The notes: generated by a model from the sequence alone, not told the origin. 5,763 bases of DNA from Geopsychrobacter sp. (GCA_021647445.1 JAKIUS010000119.1:1-5763), one strand, 5' to 3'; counted from the stretch's first letter, positions 1-5,159 are shown. Translations and numbers: made by a program.

Positions 1-1
1 C

Positions 2-337
2 AAGGAGCGAAAGGCCTGGATGGCGCAGACTCTGCGTCTCTGTGATAACCCCCGTTTGGAAGGGGATAAGTTGTTGATTCGTTTTGATAATCCTGCGGAT
101 TGCACCGTGTTGTCCGAGCGGGATAACCTTCAGGCCCTTACCACCTATTCCCAGGATTTTTTCCAGGCAGAAATGGTGGTGGATGTCTGTGCTCTTGGAA
201 CCCATTCGGATGATGGCGAGGGTACAAGTCCCAGGGAGGAACGCCGGGCATTGGCCAGTGACCCGCTGGTGGAATTGGTCACGGATATCTTTGACGGCAA
301 GGTTGTGGGGATTCGCACCGGACCTAAGTTTAGGTAG
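2..337 (+). CDS. dnaX: DNA polymerase III subunit gamma/tau, C-terminal fragment
   Basis: This is the last 111 codons of an open frame that enters from the left edge and ends at TAG 335-337; the first in-frame ATG, at 20, is internal. DnaX is the clamp-loader ATPase subunit of the replicative polymerase. Only the C-terminal tail is present, so the ATPase motifs cannot be checked. The tail has the alpha/beta pattern seen at DnaX C-termini: a charged segment (PREERRALASDPLV) followed by VTDIFDGKVVGIR, resembling the usual 'hPxVxxaxxiFgGxvxxvr' ending. The assignment rests on this ending plus the order dnaX-ybaB-recR, which is widely conserved in bacteria. The fragment alone is not diagnostic; it could be another replication protein, but the neighbours make dnaX much the best call. 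Confidence 0.82.
   Translation, partial: KERKAWMAQTLRLCDNPRLEGDKLLIRFDNPADCTVLSERDNLQALTTYSQDFFQAEMVVDVCALGTHSDDGEGTSPREERRALASDPLVELVTDIFDGKVVGIRTGPKFR
322..335 (+). repeat. small palindrome over the dnaX stop codon
   Basis: ACCTAA-GT-TTAGGT is a perfect 6-bp inverted repeat covering the last codons and the first base of the dnaX stop. As RNA it could form only a 5-bp stem with a 4-base loop, and no T-run follows, so it is not a convincing terminator. Confidence 0.3.
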
Positions 338-362
338 GCCAGGGTGTAAACTCTTCCCCTTA

Positions 363-427
363 CTAGAGAACCAACGGACGTGCGGCTTTAACCGCGCACA
401 AAAAACACAAAAAAATAAAAAGTAAAC
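363..427 (+). repeat. intergenic palindromic repeat, copy 1 (before ybaB)
   Basis: A 22-base core at 376-397 (GGACGTGCGG...CCGCGC) matches copy 2 at 847-868 with only three differences, all transitions. Similarity extends left (CTAGAGAACC versus CTCGAGGAACC) and right (an A6 run, and an identical AAGTAAAC at 420-427). The core folds as GTGCGGC (380-386), loop TTTA, ACCGCGC (391-397), giving six pairs including one G-T and one terminal C-A mismatch. A run of A rather than T follows, so it is not a plus-strand intrinsic terminator. Function is unknown; its spacer-only location resembles REP-like or other small dispersed palindromes. Confidence 0.6.
400..421 (+). other. A-tract cluster upstream of ybaB
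   Basis: Three A-tracts, A6 (400-405), A7 (409-415) and A5 (417-421), begin 8-9 bases apart, close to one helical turn. Such spacing can cause intrinsic DNA curvature. It lies 45-66 bases before the ybaB start. No clear -10/-35 pair was found with it, so a promoter role is only a possibility. Confidence 0.35.
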
Positions 428-465
428 GTGGTCATTAAAACACCAGAAAAAAGAGGGATAAGCTT

Positions 466-783
466 ATGGATATGTCGAAAATTATGGAACAGGCTCAGCA
501 GTTCCAACATAAAATGACAGAGATGCAGGCCGAAGTCGCCAAGAAAACCGTAACCGCCACCGTGGGTGGTGGCATGGTTACCGCTGTGGTGAATGGTAAG
601 CACGATGTGGTAAGTCTCACTATTGATAAAGAGGTAATCAACCCCGATGATCCGGGAATGTTACAGGATCTTGTGGTTGCTGCCGTCAATGAGGCCATGG
701 GCCAGGCCAAAGAGATGATTCAGGCCGAGATGGGCAAACTCACTGGTGGTATGGGGCTTGATATTCCCAATATGTTTGGTTGA
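466..783 (+). CDS. ybaB: YbaB/EbfC family nucleoid-associated protein
   Basis: This 105-residue protein has the usual length of the YbaB/EbfC family, small dimeric DNA-binding proteins that coat the nucleoid and are almost always encoded between dnaX and recR. The N-terminal amphipathic helix (about 3-27, MSKIMEQAQQFQHKMTEMQ) matches the family's 'qmQkkmekmQeel' start. A glycine-rich turn (GGG at 34-36) leads into beta strands with VNGKHDVVSLTIDKE (42-56), then a second helix (about 65-92) and a short Gly/Met/Pro-rich tail ending PNMFG. The ATG at 466 is preceded by GAGGG (453-457) with 8 bases of spacing; a second in-frame ATG at 472 is less well placed. It lies 128 bases after dnaX, with repeat copy 1 in the gap. 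The precise cellular role of the family is not settled; a link to RecR-mediated repair is inferred from gene order. Confidence 0.95.
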   Translation: MDMSKIMEQAQQFQHKMTEMQAEVAKKTVTATVGGGMVTAVVNGKHDVVSLTIDKEVINPDDPGMLQDLVVAAVNEAMGQAKEMIQAEMGKLTGGMGLDIPNMFG

Positions 784-807
784 TTTTTGAGAAGTTGAGA
801 TCGGGGA

Positions 808-837
808 TTGATAAGAAATAACCAGTAAAGTTATGCT
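808..837 (+). promoter_or_regulatory. possible recR promoter
   Basis: TTGATA (808-813) and TATGCT (832-837) are separated by 18 bases and match the sigma-70 consensus at 5/6 and 4/6. The predicted start of transcription, near 844, falls at the left end of repeat copy 2. This is pattern matching only. Confidence 0.3.
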
Positions 838-904
838 CGAGGAACCGGACGTACGGCTTTAGCCGTGCAAAAAACGAGAATGCCCGGTATTTTTTTAAGT
901 AAAC
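836..904 (+). repeat. intergenic palindromic repeat, copy 2 (before recR)
   Basis: The core at 847-868 is a near-perfect hairpin: GTACGGC (851-857), loop TTTA, GCCGTGC (862-868), seven pairs with one G-T. Compared with copy 1, the third pair changes from G-C to A-T on both strands, a compensatory change that supports the fold. An outer pairing ACCGG (844-848) with CCGGT (884-888) encloses the hairpin and is followed by T7 (890-896), so this copy could act as a composite terminator or attenuator ahead of recR. AAGTAAAC at 897-904 is also shared with copy 1. Confidence 0.6.
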
Positions 905-929
905 AACTTAACCGTAAACCGCTCACACC

Positions 930-1535
930 ATGTCCATCAATGTCGTACCGCAAGCCCTGGAAAAACTGATCGAAAGCTTGAGAAAGCTCCCTGGCATCGG
1001 CCAAAAAACAGCAACCCGTCTGGCTCTGCACCTTTTGCGCAAACCGGTGGCTGAGGCCCGTGGTTTGGCCCGGGATATTCAAGGTCTGCATGAGTCTATC
1101 AGGCTCTGCTCCAATTGCTTTGCCTTTTCCGAGCAGGATCCGTGCGCCATCTGTGCCGATACCCGGCGCGACCCCAAGCAGGTCTGTGTGGTGGAGGAGC
1201 CCGGTGATCTTATGGCCATAGAGAAGACAGGGACATATAAGGGGAAGTACCATATCCTGCACGGTGTTTTATCCCCCATGGATGGTATCGGGCCCGGTGA
1301 AATCAAGGTTGATGCGCTGGTTACCAGGGTGCGTAATCAGGAGGTTGAAGAGGTGCTGATTGCCACAAGTTCAACTGTTCCTGGGGAGGCCACTGCGTCC
1401 TATTTGGTGAACCGCTTGCAGTCCACCGGCGTTAAAGTGACCCGTCTTGCCTGTGGGATTCCCATGGGCATGGATATTAAGTATGCGGATGAGTTGACCT
1501 TGGCCAGTGCGATACGGAGTCGGCAAAAGGCATGA
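930..1535 (+). CDS. recR: recombination mediator protein RecR
   Basis: At 201 residues this equals the usual RecR length. RecR works with RecO (and RecF) to load RecA on SSB-coated single-stranded DNA during gap repair. Domains are in the expected order: a helix-hairpin-helix DNA-binding segment (LPGIGQKTATRLALHLL, 20-36); a four-cysteine zinc finger with C60, C63, C72 and C75; a Toprim domain from about 84, with VCVVEEPGD (85-93) and the RecR hallmark HGVLSPMDGIGP (111-122); and the C-terminal GIPMGMDIKYADELTLASAI (176-195). All key residues are present. The ATG at 930 is the only usable start, because an in-frame TAA lies at 915-917. No Shine-Dalgarno sequence is visible in the 30 bases before it, which is unusual in this window. 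It lies 146 bases after ybaB, with repeat copy 2 and a possible promoter in the gap. Confidence 0.97.
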   Translation: MSINVVPQALEKLIESLRKLPGIGQKTATRLALHLLRKPVAEARGLARDIQGLHESIRLCSNCFAFSEQDPCAICADTRRDPKQVCVVEEPGDLMAIEKTGTYKGKYHILHGVLSPMDGIGPGEIKVDALVTRVRNQEVEEVLIATSSTVPGEATASYLVNRLQSTGVKVTRLACGIPMGMDIKYADELTLASAIRSRQKA

Positions 1536-1575
1536 TACATAGGGTGTTTGCCGGATCAATGCCTGACCTTTTCCG

Positions 1576-1604
1576 TTGACAGTTTTTTTCTTTGTTGGTA
1601 TCTA
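1576..1604 (+). promoter_or_regulatory. possible promoter upstream of tRNA-Val (distal)
   Basis: A perfect -35 hexamer TTGACA (1576-1581) is followed after 17 bases, which include a T7 run, by TATCTA (1599-1604), a weak -10. The 160-base spacer between recR and the tRNA is strongly AT-rich. The predicted transcript start near 1611 would leave about an 85-base leader before the tRNA. Confidence 0.4.
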
Positions 1605-1642
1605 GATTCCCTTTGATTTTAAGTGAATTCCTTTTTATAAGG

Positions 1643-1648
1643 TATGAT
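1643..1648 (+). promoter_or_regulatory. possible -10 element upstream of tRNA-Val (proximal)
   Basis: TATGAT matches the sigma-70 -10 consensus at 5/6 and lies 47 bases before the tRNA. The only -35 at acceptable spacing is poor (TTAAGT, 1619-1624, 18-base spacer). It may be an alternative to, or may assist, the distal candidate. Confidence 0.3.
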
Positions 1649-1664
1649 CATAAATTTAATGATT

Positions 1665-1686
1665 TCCTGAATAACTGTTTTCAGGA
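1665..1686 (+). other. leader hairpin just before tRNA-Val
   Basis: TCCTGAA (1665-1671) pairs perfectly with TTCAGGA (1680-1686), a 7-bp stem with an 8-base loop, ending nine bases before the mature tRNA 5' end. It may be a feature of the precursor leader that is removed by RNase P. No T-run follows, so it is not a terminator. Confidence 0.4.
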
Positions 1687-1695
1687 CGTACATAT

Positions 1696-1770
1696 AGACT
1701 CGTAGCTCAGTGGGAGAGCACTACACTGACACTGTAGGGGTCGGCGGTTCAATCCCGCCCGCGCCTACCA
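1696..1770 (+). tRNA. tRNA-Val (anticodon GAC), acceptor stem with two mismatches
   Basis: A 75-base cloverleaf with encoded CCA. The D arm is GCTC (1705-1708) with GAGC (1716-1719). The anticodon stem is CTACA/TGTAG with loop CTGACAC, anticodon GAC at 1728-1730 (reads GUC/GUU, valine). The variable loop has five bases (1738-1742). The T arm is GGCGG/CCGCC with loop TTCAATC, discriminator A1767, and CCA 1768-1770. The acceptor strands are AGACTCG (1696-1702) and CGCGCCT (1760-1766): positions 3-70 (A-C) and 5-68 (T-C) do not pair, while the other five do. The perfect partner would be AGGCGCG, so two substitutions explain the defect. All other invariant bases are intact. It may still be functional, may be a decaying copy, or may contain sequencing errors. 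Confidence 0.88.
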
Positions 1771-1800
1771 TTCGACAAAATTTATATTTGGATCAACTTC

Positions 1801-1827
1801 GAGGCATCGCTTAAGATGCCTCTTTTT
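1801..1827 (+). terminator. intrinsic terminator between tRNA-Val and thrS
   Basis: GAGGCATC (1801-1808) pairs perfectly with GATGCCTC (1815-1822) around loop GCTTAA, followed by T5 (1823-1827). It would end the tRNA transcript about 31 bases after CCA. The T-run ends only 16 bases before the thrS ATG and five bases before its ribosome binding site, so it may also act as an attenuator in the thrS leader. Confidence 0.85.
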
Positions 1828-1843
1828 GTTTCGGGAGTTTGCT

Positions 1844-3760
1844 ATGGCGACAATAAATATTGAACTGCCTGATGGCTCAGTTCGGGACGTTGAGGCCGGA
1901 TCAACCCCCTATGATGTGGCATTGTTGATCGGTGAAGGTCTGGCGCGTCAGTCGGTCGCGGCCCGCTTCGAGGGCCAGATCATCGAGATGTCTGCCCGGT
2001 TGGAAACTTCGGGCAAGCTGTCGCTCATCACGTTCAATTCTCCCGATGCTCTACCGATTCTGCGTCATTCCTGTGCTCACCTGATGGCGCAGGCGGTGAA
2101 GAGTCTCTATGGCGATGAGGTTCAGGTCACAATCGGTCCCTCCATCGATAATGGCTTTTATTACGATTTTTTCAGCGAGAAGAAGACATTTTCTCCCGAA
2201 GATTTTGCGACCATTGAAAAGAAAATGGCCGAATTGGCCAAGGCGAATCTACCGATCACGCGTGAAGAGGTGACCAGCGCCGAGGCGATTGCGCTCTTTA
2301 AGTCGATGGGCGAAGATTACAAGGTCGAGTTGATTGAAGATCTAGGCGTCACCGATGTCAGTCTTTACCGTCAGGGGGACTTTGTCGATCTCTGCCGTGG
2401 TCCCCATCTCCCGCGTACCGGTCTGCTCAAGGCCTTTAAACTGACCAGTGTCGCCGGGGCTTATTGGCGGGGCAGCGAAAAAAATGCGATGCTGCAGCGT
2501 CTTTACGCGACCGCTTTTGCCGACAAGAAACAGCTGAAGCTACACCTGGCACGAATTGAAGAAGCCAAGAAGCGCGATCACCGTAAGCTCGGGCGTGAGC
2601 TCGATCTGTTTTCGTTCAGCGAAGAAGCTGGGGCGGGCTTGGTAATCTGGCATCCCAAGGGAGCCATGCTGCGGAACTTGATTGAAGATTTTGAGCGCAA
2701 AGAGCACTTAAAACGTGGGTACGATCTTGTCGTTGGTCCGCAAATTCTCAAGACCGAGTTGTGGAAAACCTCCGGTCATTACGAGAATTACCGCGATAAT
2801 ATGTATTTTACCGAGATCGACGAACAGAGCTATGGCATCAAGCCAATGAACTGTCTGGCGCATATGCTGATCTTTAAATCGAAGATCCGTTCCTACCGTG
2901 ATCTCCCGCAGCGTTATTTCGAGCTTGGTACCGTTCATCGCCATGAGAAATCGGGTGTTCTGCACGGACTTTTTCGGGTGCGTGGCTTTACTCAGGATGA
3001 TGCTCATATCCTCTGCCGACCGGATCAAATTGATGCCGAGGTCAAAGGGGTAATGAAATTTGTTCAGGATGTTGCCGGAATCTTCGGTTTCGAGTACTGT
3101 ATGGAGCTTTCGACCCGTCCTGAAAAGTCGATCGGCTCGGATGAGGATTGGGAGCGGGCGACCAGCGCCTTACGCTCCGCGTTGGAGGATAGTGGACAGT
3201 CTTTCGAGGTCAATGAAGGCGATGGTGCTTTTTACGGGCCCAAGATCGATGTAAAGCTGAAGGACGCGCTTGACAGGGAATGGCAGTGTGCTACTATCCA
3301 GTGCGATTTTACTCTGCCGGATCGCTTCGATTTAAACTATATCGGTGCCGATGGTGAAAAACATCGCCCAGTCATGTTGCACCGTGTGATACTCGGTTCT
3401 ATCGAGCGTTTTATCGGGGTTTTGATTGAGCACTATGTCGGAAATTTTCCGCTTTGGCTTTCCCCGGTGCAGGCTGTCGTTCTAAATGTGACGGATAATC
3501 AGGCACAATATGTTCAGCAGGTCGAAGCGCAATTGCGTGAAGCCGGTATTCGTGTCCAGTCTGATCTGCGCAATGAGAAGCTCGGGTTTAAAATTCGTGA
3601 AGCGCAGATGAACAAGGTCCCGTATATGCTGGTCGTCGGTGATCGTGAAATGGATGAGGGGAAGATCGCCCCGCGTTTCCGCGATGGCTCATCGCTCGAT
3701 CCGATGACGGTTGATGAATTTATCCGCTTTGCTGCGGATGAGGTTAAGAGTTTTCACTGA
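1844..3760 (+). CDS. thrS: threonyl-tRNA synthetase
   Basis: This 638-residue class II synthetase, close to E. coli ThrRS in length (642), charges tRNA-Thr with threonine in the cytoplasm. All domains are present: an N-terminal TGS domain (about 1-60); the editing domain that removes mischarged serine, with H75-x3-H79 (HSCAH) and C184/H188 (DLCRGPH); the catalytic core with zinc ligands C337 (MNCLAH), H388 (DDAHILC) and H513 (MLHRVILG); class II motif 2 at 365-384 (HRHEKSG...RVRGFTQDD); motif 3 GSIERF with R522; and the anticodon-binding domain from about 540. The ATG at 1844 ([11 protein letters not shown]) was chosen because GGGAG (1833-1837) sits six bases upstream. A longer reading from TTG 1826 would start inside the terminator and adds MFREFA, which does not belong to the family. 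No promoter is evident between the tRNA and this gene. Confidence 0.98.
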   Translation: MATINIELPDGSVRDVEAGSTPYDVALLIGEGLARQSVAARFEGQIIEMSARLETSGKLSLITFNSPDALPILRHSCAHLMAQAVKSLYGDEVQVTIGPSIDNGFYYDFFSEKKTFSPEDFATIEKKMAELAKANLPITREEVTSAEAIALFKSMGEDYKVELIEDLGVTDVSLYRQGDFVDLCRGPHLPRTGLLKAFKLTSVAGAYWRGSEKNAMLQRLYATAFADKKQLKLHLARIEEAKKRDHRKLGRELDLFSFSEEAGAGLVIWHPKGAMLRNLIEDFERKEHLKRGYDLVVGPQILKTELWKTSGHYENYRDNMYFTEIDEQSYGIKPMNCLAHMLIFKSKIRSYRDLPQRYFELGTVHRHEKSGVLHGLFRVRGFTQDDAHILCRPDQIDAEVKGVMKFVQDVAGIFGFEYCMELSTRPEKSIGSDEDWERATSALRSALEDSGQSFEVNEGDGAFYGPKIDVKLKDALDREWQCATIQCDFTLPDRFDLNYIGADGEKHRPVMLHRVILGSIERFIGVLIEHYVGNFPLWLSPVQAVVLNVTDNQAQYVQQVEAQLREAGIRVQSDLRNEKLGFKIREAQMNKVPYMLVVGDREMDEGKIAPRFRDGSSLDPMTVDEFIRFAADEVKSFH

Positions 3761-3773
3761 TATTTATTGAGTG

Positions 3774-3796
3774 GAGATCCTGTCGGTCAGGTTCTC
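3774..3796 (+). promoter_or_regulatory. hairpin in the thrS-infC spacer (1)
   Basis: GAGA-T-CCTG (3774-3782) pairs with CAGG-T-TCTC (3788-3796) around loop TCGGT, eight pairs with one T-T mismatch. The downstream sequence is only moderately T-rich (TTCTTGTGTTGGTT), so this is a weak or partial terminator at best, or an mRNA processing/leader element. Confidence 0.4.
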
Positions 3797-3814
3797 TTCT
3801 TGTGTTGGTTGGGT

Positions 3815-3837
3815 GGCACGCAGTTCGTGTACGTGCC
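3815..3837 (+). promoter_or_regulatory. hairpin upstream of the infC ribosome binding site (2)
   Basis: GGCACG (3815-3820) pairs perfectly with CGTGCC (3832-3837) around an 11-base loop. CACG (3817-3820) can instead pair with CGTG (3826-3829), so two mutually exclusive folds exist. It ends 20 bases before the infC AAGGAG and may influence IF3 synthesis; this is inferred from position. Confidence 0.4.
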
Positions 3838-3871
3838 GTTGCGAAGGTGATGGAGAGAAGGAGTCAGGCCC

Positions 3872-4387
3872 ATAGCTAAGCAGGAGACAAACATCAACGA
3901 TGCAATTCGTGCCGTTCAGGTTCGGGTTATCGATGACGAAGGAAATCAGCTCGGTATCTTGAGCACCTCGCTTGCCTTGCATACGGCCTCCGAGCGTGGT
4001 CTTGACCTGGTCGAGGTTTCACCTCAAGCTGATCCGCCAGTTTGCCGCATTATGGATTTTGGTAAGTATAAATACCAAATGGCCAAACGGGCTTCTGAAG
4101 CACGCAAGAAGCAGGTGCGTGTTGAATTAAAAGAAGTCAAGATGCGACCCAAGACTGATTCGCATGATTTTCAGTTTAAAATAAAACATGCCCGGCGTTT
4201 TCTTGAAGAGGGGAACAAGGTCAAGCTGACCATCATGTTCCGCGGTCGTGAAAACGCCCATCCTGAGCAAGGCATGATGCAACTCGATCGCGCCGTAGAA
4301 GCTTTGAAAGATTTGGGGCAGGTTGAATCCAAACCCAGCAAGATGGGTCGCTTTATGACGATGGTTGTTGGCCCACTTAAAAAATAG
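3872..4387 (+). CDS. infC: translation initiation factor IF-3, AUA start codon
   Basis: This 171-residue IF3 binds the 30S subunit, blocks premature 50S joining and proofreads start codons. The N-domain (about 1-75) carries KQETNINDAIR and the family signature RIMDFGKYKYQ (59-69). A lysine-rich linker helix (72-89) leads to the C-domain (about 90-171), with MRPKTDSHDFQFKIKHARRFL and KVKLTIMFRGRE. No ATG, GTG or TTG exists between the in-frame stop at 3848-3850 and the conserved N-terminus. ATA at 3872 lies eight bases after a strong AAGGAG (3858-3863) and gives exactly the expected N-terminus (IAKQETNIN). The first standard start, TTG 3959, would delete 29 conserved residues. Non-AUG starts (AUU, AUC, AUA) are a known infC trait that lets IF3 repress its own translation. 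The gene lies 111 bases after thrS and 45 before rpmI. Confidence 0.95.
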   Translation: MAKQETNINDAIRAVQVRVIDDEGNQLGILSTSLALHTASERGLDLVEVSPQADPPVCRIMDFGKYKYQMAKRASEARKKQVRVELKEVKMRPKTDSHDFQFKIKHARRFLEEGNKVKLTIMFRGRENAHPEQGMMQLDRAVEALKDLGQVESKPSKMGRFMTMVVGPLKK

Positions 4388-4408
4388 TGTCGCAATTACC
4401 CTGCGACA
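4388..4408 (+). promoter_or_regulatory. perfect hairpin in the infC-rpmI spacer
   Basis: TGTCGCA (4388-4394) pairs perfectly with TGCGACA (4402-4408) around loop ATTACCC, starting on the base after the infC stop codon. No T-run follows, so it does not look like a terminator. It ends 12 bases before the rpmI AGGAG. In other bacteria bL20 represses this operon by binding RNA in this neighbourhood, so a translational or processing role is plausible but unproved. Confidence 0.5.
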
Positions 4409-4432
4409 AGACGAGTGTACAGGAGTAAAAGA

Positions 4433-4630
4433 ATGCCTAAGATCAAGACAAACCGAGGCGCTGCGAAGCGCTTTCGTAAGACCGGAACTGGCCGTATCCG
4501 CCGCAATAAGGCATATACCAGCCATATTCTGACCAAGAAATCGACCAAGCGTAAGCGTGAACTGCGTCAGGGAACCCTGATTCATAAGGCAGATGAGCGT
4601 AATATTGCACGCTTGATTCCCTACCTCTAG
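4433..4630 (+). CDS. rpmI: 50S ribosomal protein bL35
   Basis: A 65-residue, strongly basic protein matching bL35 over its full length: [20 protein letters not shown] at the N-terminus, then [11 protein letters not shown] (about 23-33), [13 protein letters not shown] and the ending [13 protein letters not shown]. bL35 is a structural component of the large ribosomal subunit. The ATG at 4433 follows AGGAG (4421-4425) with seven bases of spacing. The same frame is open further upstream but without a family match. It lies between infC and rplT, the standard order, and is almost certainly co-transcribed with them. Confidence 0.98.
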   Translation: MPKIKTNRGAAKRFRKTGTGRIRRNKAYTSHILTKKSTKRKRELRQGTLIHKADERNIARLIPYL

Positions 4631-4654
4631 GGAGACACAATCGCTGTGAACTGT

Positions 4655-4669
4655 GGGGACCATCTCCCC
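4655..4669 (+). promoter_or_regulatory. hairpin in the rpmI-rplT spacer
   Basis: GGGGA (4655-4659) pairs with TCCCC (4665-4669) around loop CCATC. It is the first of the structured elements between rpmI and rplT; no T-run follows. A role in bL20 autoregulation or mRNA processing is only inferred from position. Confidence 0.35.
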
Positions 4670-4673
4670 CTGC

Positions 4674-4707
4674 AGAACCGGAAGCGGCTTACGCCGCATG
4701 CGTAAAA
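4674..4707 (+). repeat. intergenic palindromic repeat, diverged copy 3 (before rplT)
   Basis: This stretch shares AGAACCGGA-GCGGCTTA, then GCCG, GC and an A-run with copies 1 and 2, in the same order and at similar spacing. It can form GCGGC (4684-4688)-TTAC-GCCGC (4693-4697), or the competing TTACGC (4689-4694)-CGCAT-GCGTAA (4700-4705). The two folds cannot coexist. It ends 14 bases before the rplT ribosome binding site. The assignment to the same family is by eye and less certain than for copies 1 and 2. Confidence 0.45.
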
Positions 4708-4735
4708 CCCATTATCTATTGAAGGAGCAAGAGAG

Positions 4736-5092
4736 ATGCCAAGAGTAAAAAGAGGCTTTAAAGCCCGTCGTCGTCGGAATCGCGTACTGAAGCTGGCCAA
4801 AGGGTACCGGGGCGCCCGGAGTAAACTCTTCCGGTCGGCCACCGAAGCCGTTGATCGGGGTCTGAACTACGCTTTTCGTGACCGCCGCGTTAAAAAACGG
4901 GATTTCCGTGCGCTGTGGATTGCGCGCATTAATGCCGCTGCCCGCGAGAATGGAATATCCTACAGTCGTTTGATCCATGGTCTGAAACTGGCCTCAGTCG
5001 GCCTTGATCGTAAGATTATGGCTGAACTGGCTGTGACTGATCCTGCCGCCTTTGCTACCGTTGCTGAAACAGCAAAGGCCAAATTGCAGTAG
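4736..5092 (+). CDS. rplT: 50S ribosomal protein bL20
   Basis: This 118-residue protein has the standard bL20 length. It is an early-assembly 23S rRNA-binding protein, and in several bacteria it also represses its own operon by binding the mRNA. The extended basic N-terminal arm ([20 protein letters not shown], 1-20), the following [14 protein letters not shown], and the globular C-terminal domain with the signature [20 protein letters not shown] and [12 protein letters not shown] are all visible. The ATG at 4736 follows AAGGAG (4722-4727) with eight bases of spacing. The 105-base gap after rpmI is longer than is needed for simple co-translation and is filled with hairpins, which fits a regulatory leader. 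A strong terminator follows the gene. Confidence 0.98.
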   Translation: MPRVKRGFKARRRRNRVLKLAKGYRGARSKLFRSATEAVDRGLNYAFRDRRVKKRDFRALWIARINAAARENGISYSRLIHGLKLASVGLDRKIMAELAVTDPAAFATVAETAKAKLQ

Positions 5093-5111
5093 ATCAACTG
5101 TTGCCGAATCA

Positions 5112-5147
5112 GGGAGGCAGGGCTCTTGTGCCTTGTCTCCCTTTTTT
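5112..5147 (+). terminator. intrinsic terminator after rplT
   Basis: GGGAGGCAGGG (5112-5122) pairs with CCTTGTCTCCC (5131-5141), eleven pairs including two G-T, around an eight-base loop, followed by T6 (5142-5147). It is the strongest terminator in the window and ends the thrS-infC-rpmI-rplT unit, so pheS needs its own promoter or read-through. Confidence 0.9.
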
Positions 5148-5159
5148 CATTTAGGCCCC

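Noticed and set aside
836..875. Resemblance of the minus strand (ACGTCCGGTTC) to a stem found in bacterial group II introns
   Set aside because: The match is short, there is no reverse transcriptase, domain V or intron-length sequence, and the element fits a small palindromic repeat better.
363..904. CRISPR-like array from the two repeat copies
   Set aside because: There are only two copies here, about 470 bases apart with a gene between, and no regular spacers or cas genes.
831..1262. 143-codon minus-strand open frame over recR
   Set aside because: It is a shadow of recR, with no recognisable domain or ribosome binding context.
1826..1843. TTG start giving thrS an extra MFREFA
   Set aside because: The codon lies in the terminator T-run, there is no ribosome binding site before it, and ATG 1844 with GGGAG gives the family N-terminus.
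1771..1843. T-box riboswitch before thrS
   Set aside because: The leader is too short and lacks a specifier loop or T-box sequence; only a simple terminator is present.
2708..3028. 106-codon minus-strand frame inside thrS
   Set aside because: It is fully inside the catalytic domain of ThrRS with no supporting evidence.
3959..3961. TTG as the infC start
   Set aside because: It would remove conserved N-domain residues that are clearly encoded upstream in the same frame down from ATA 3872.
4127..4699. 190-codon minus-strand open frame over infC and rpmI
   Set aside because: It is antisense to two certain genes, has no family resemblance, and has low-complexity composition typical of a shadow frame.
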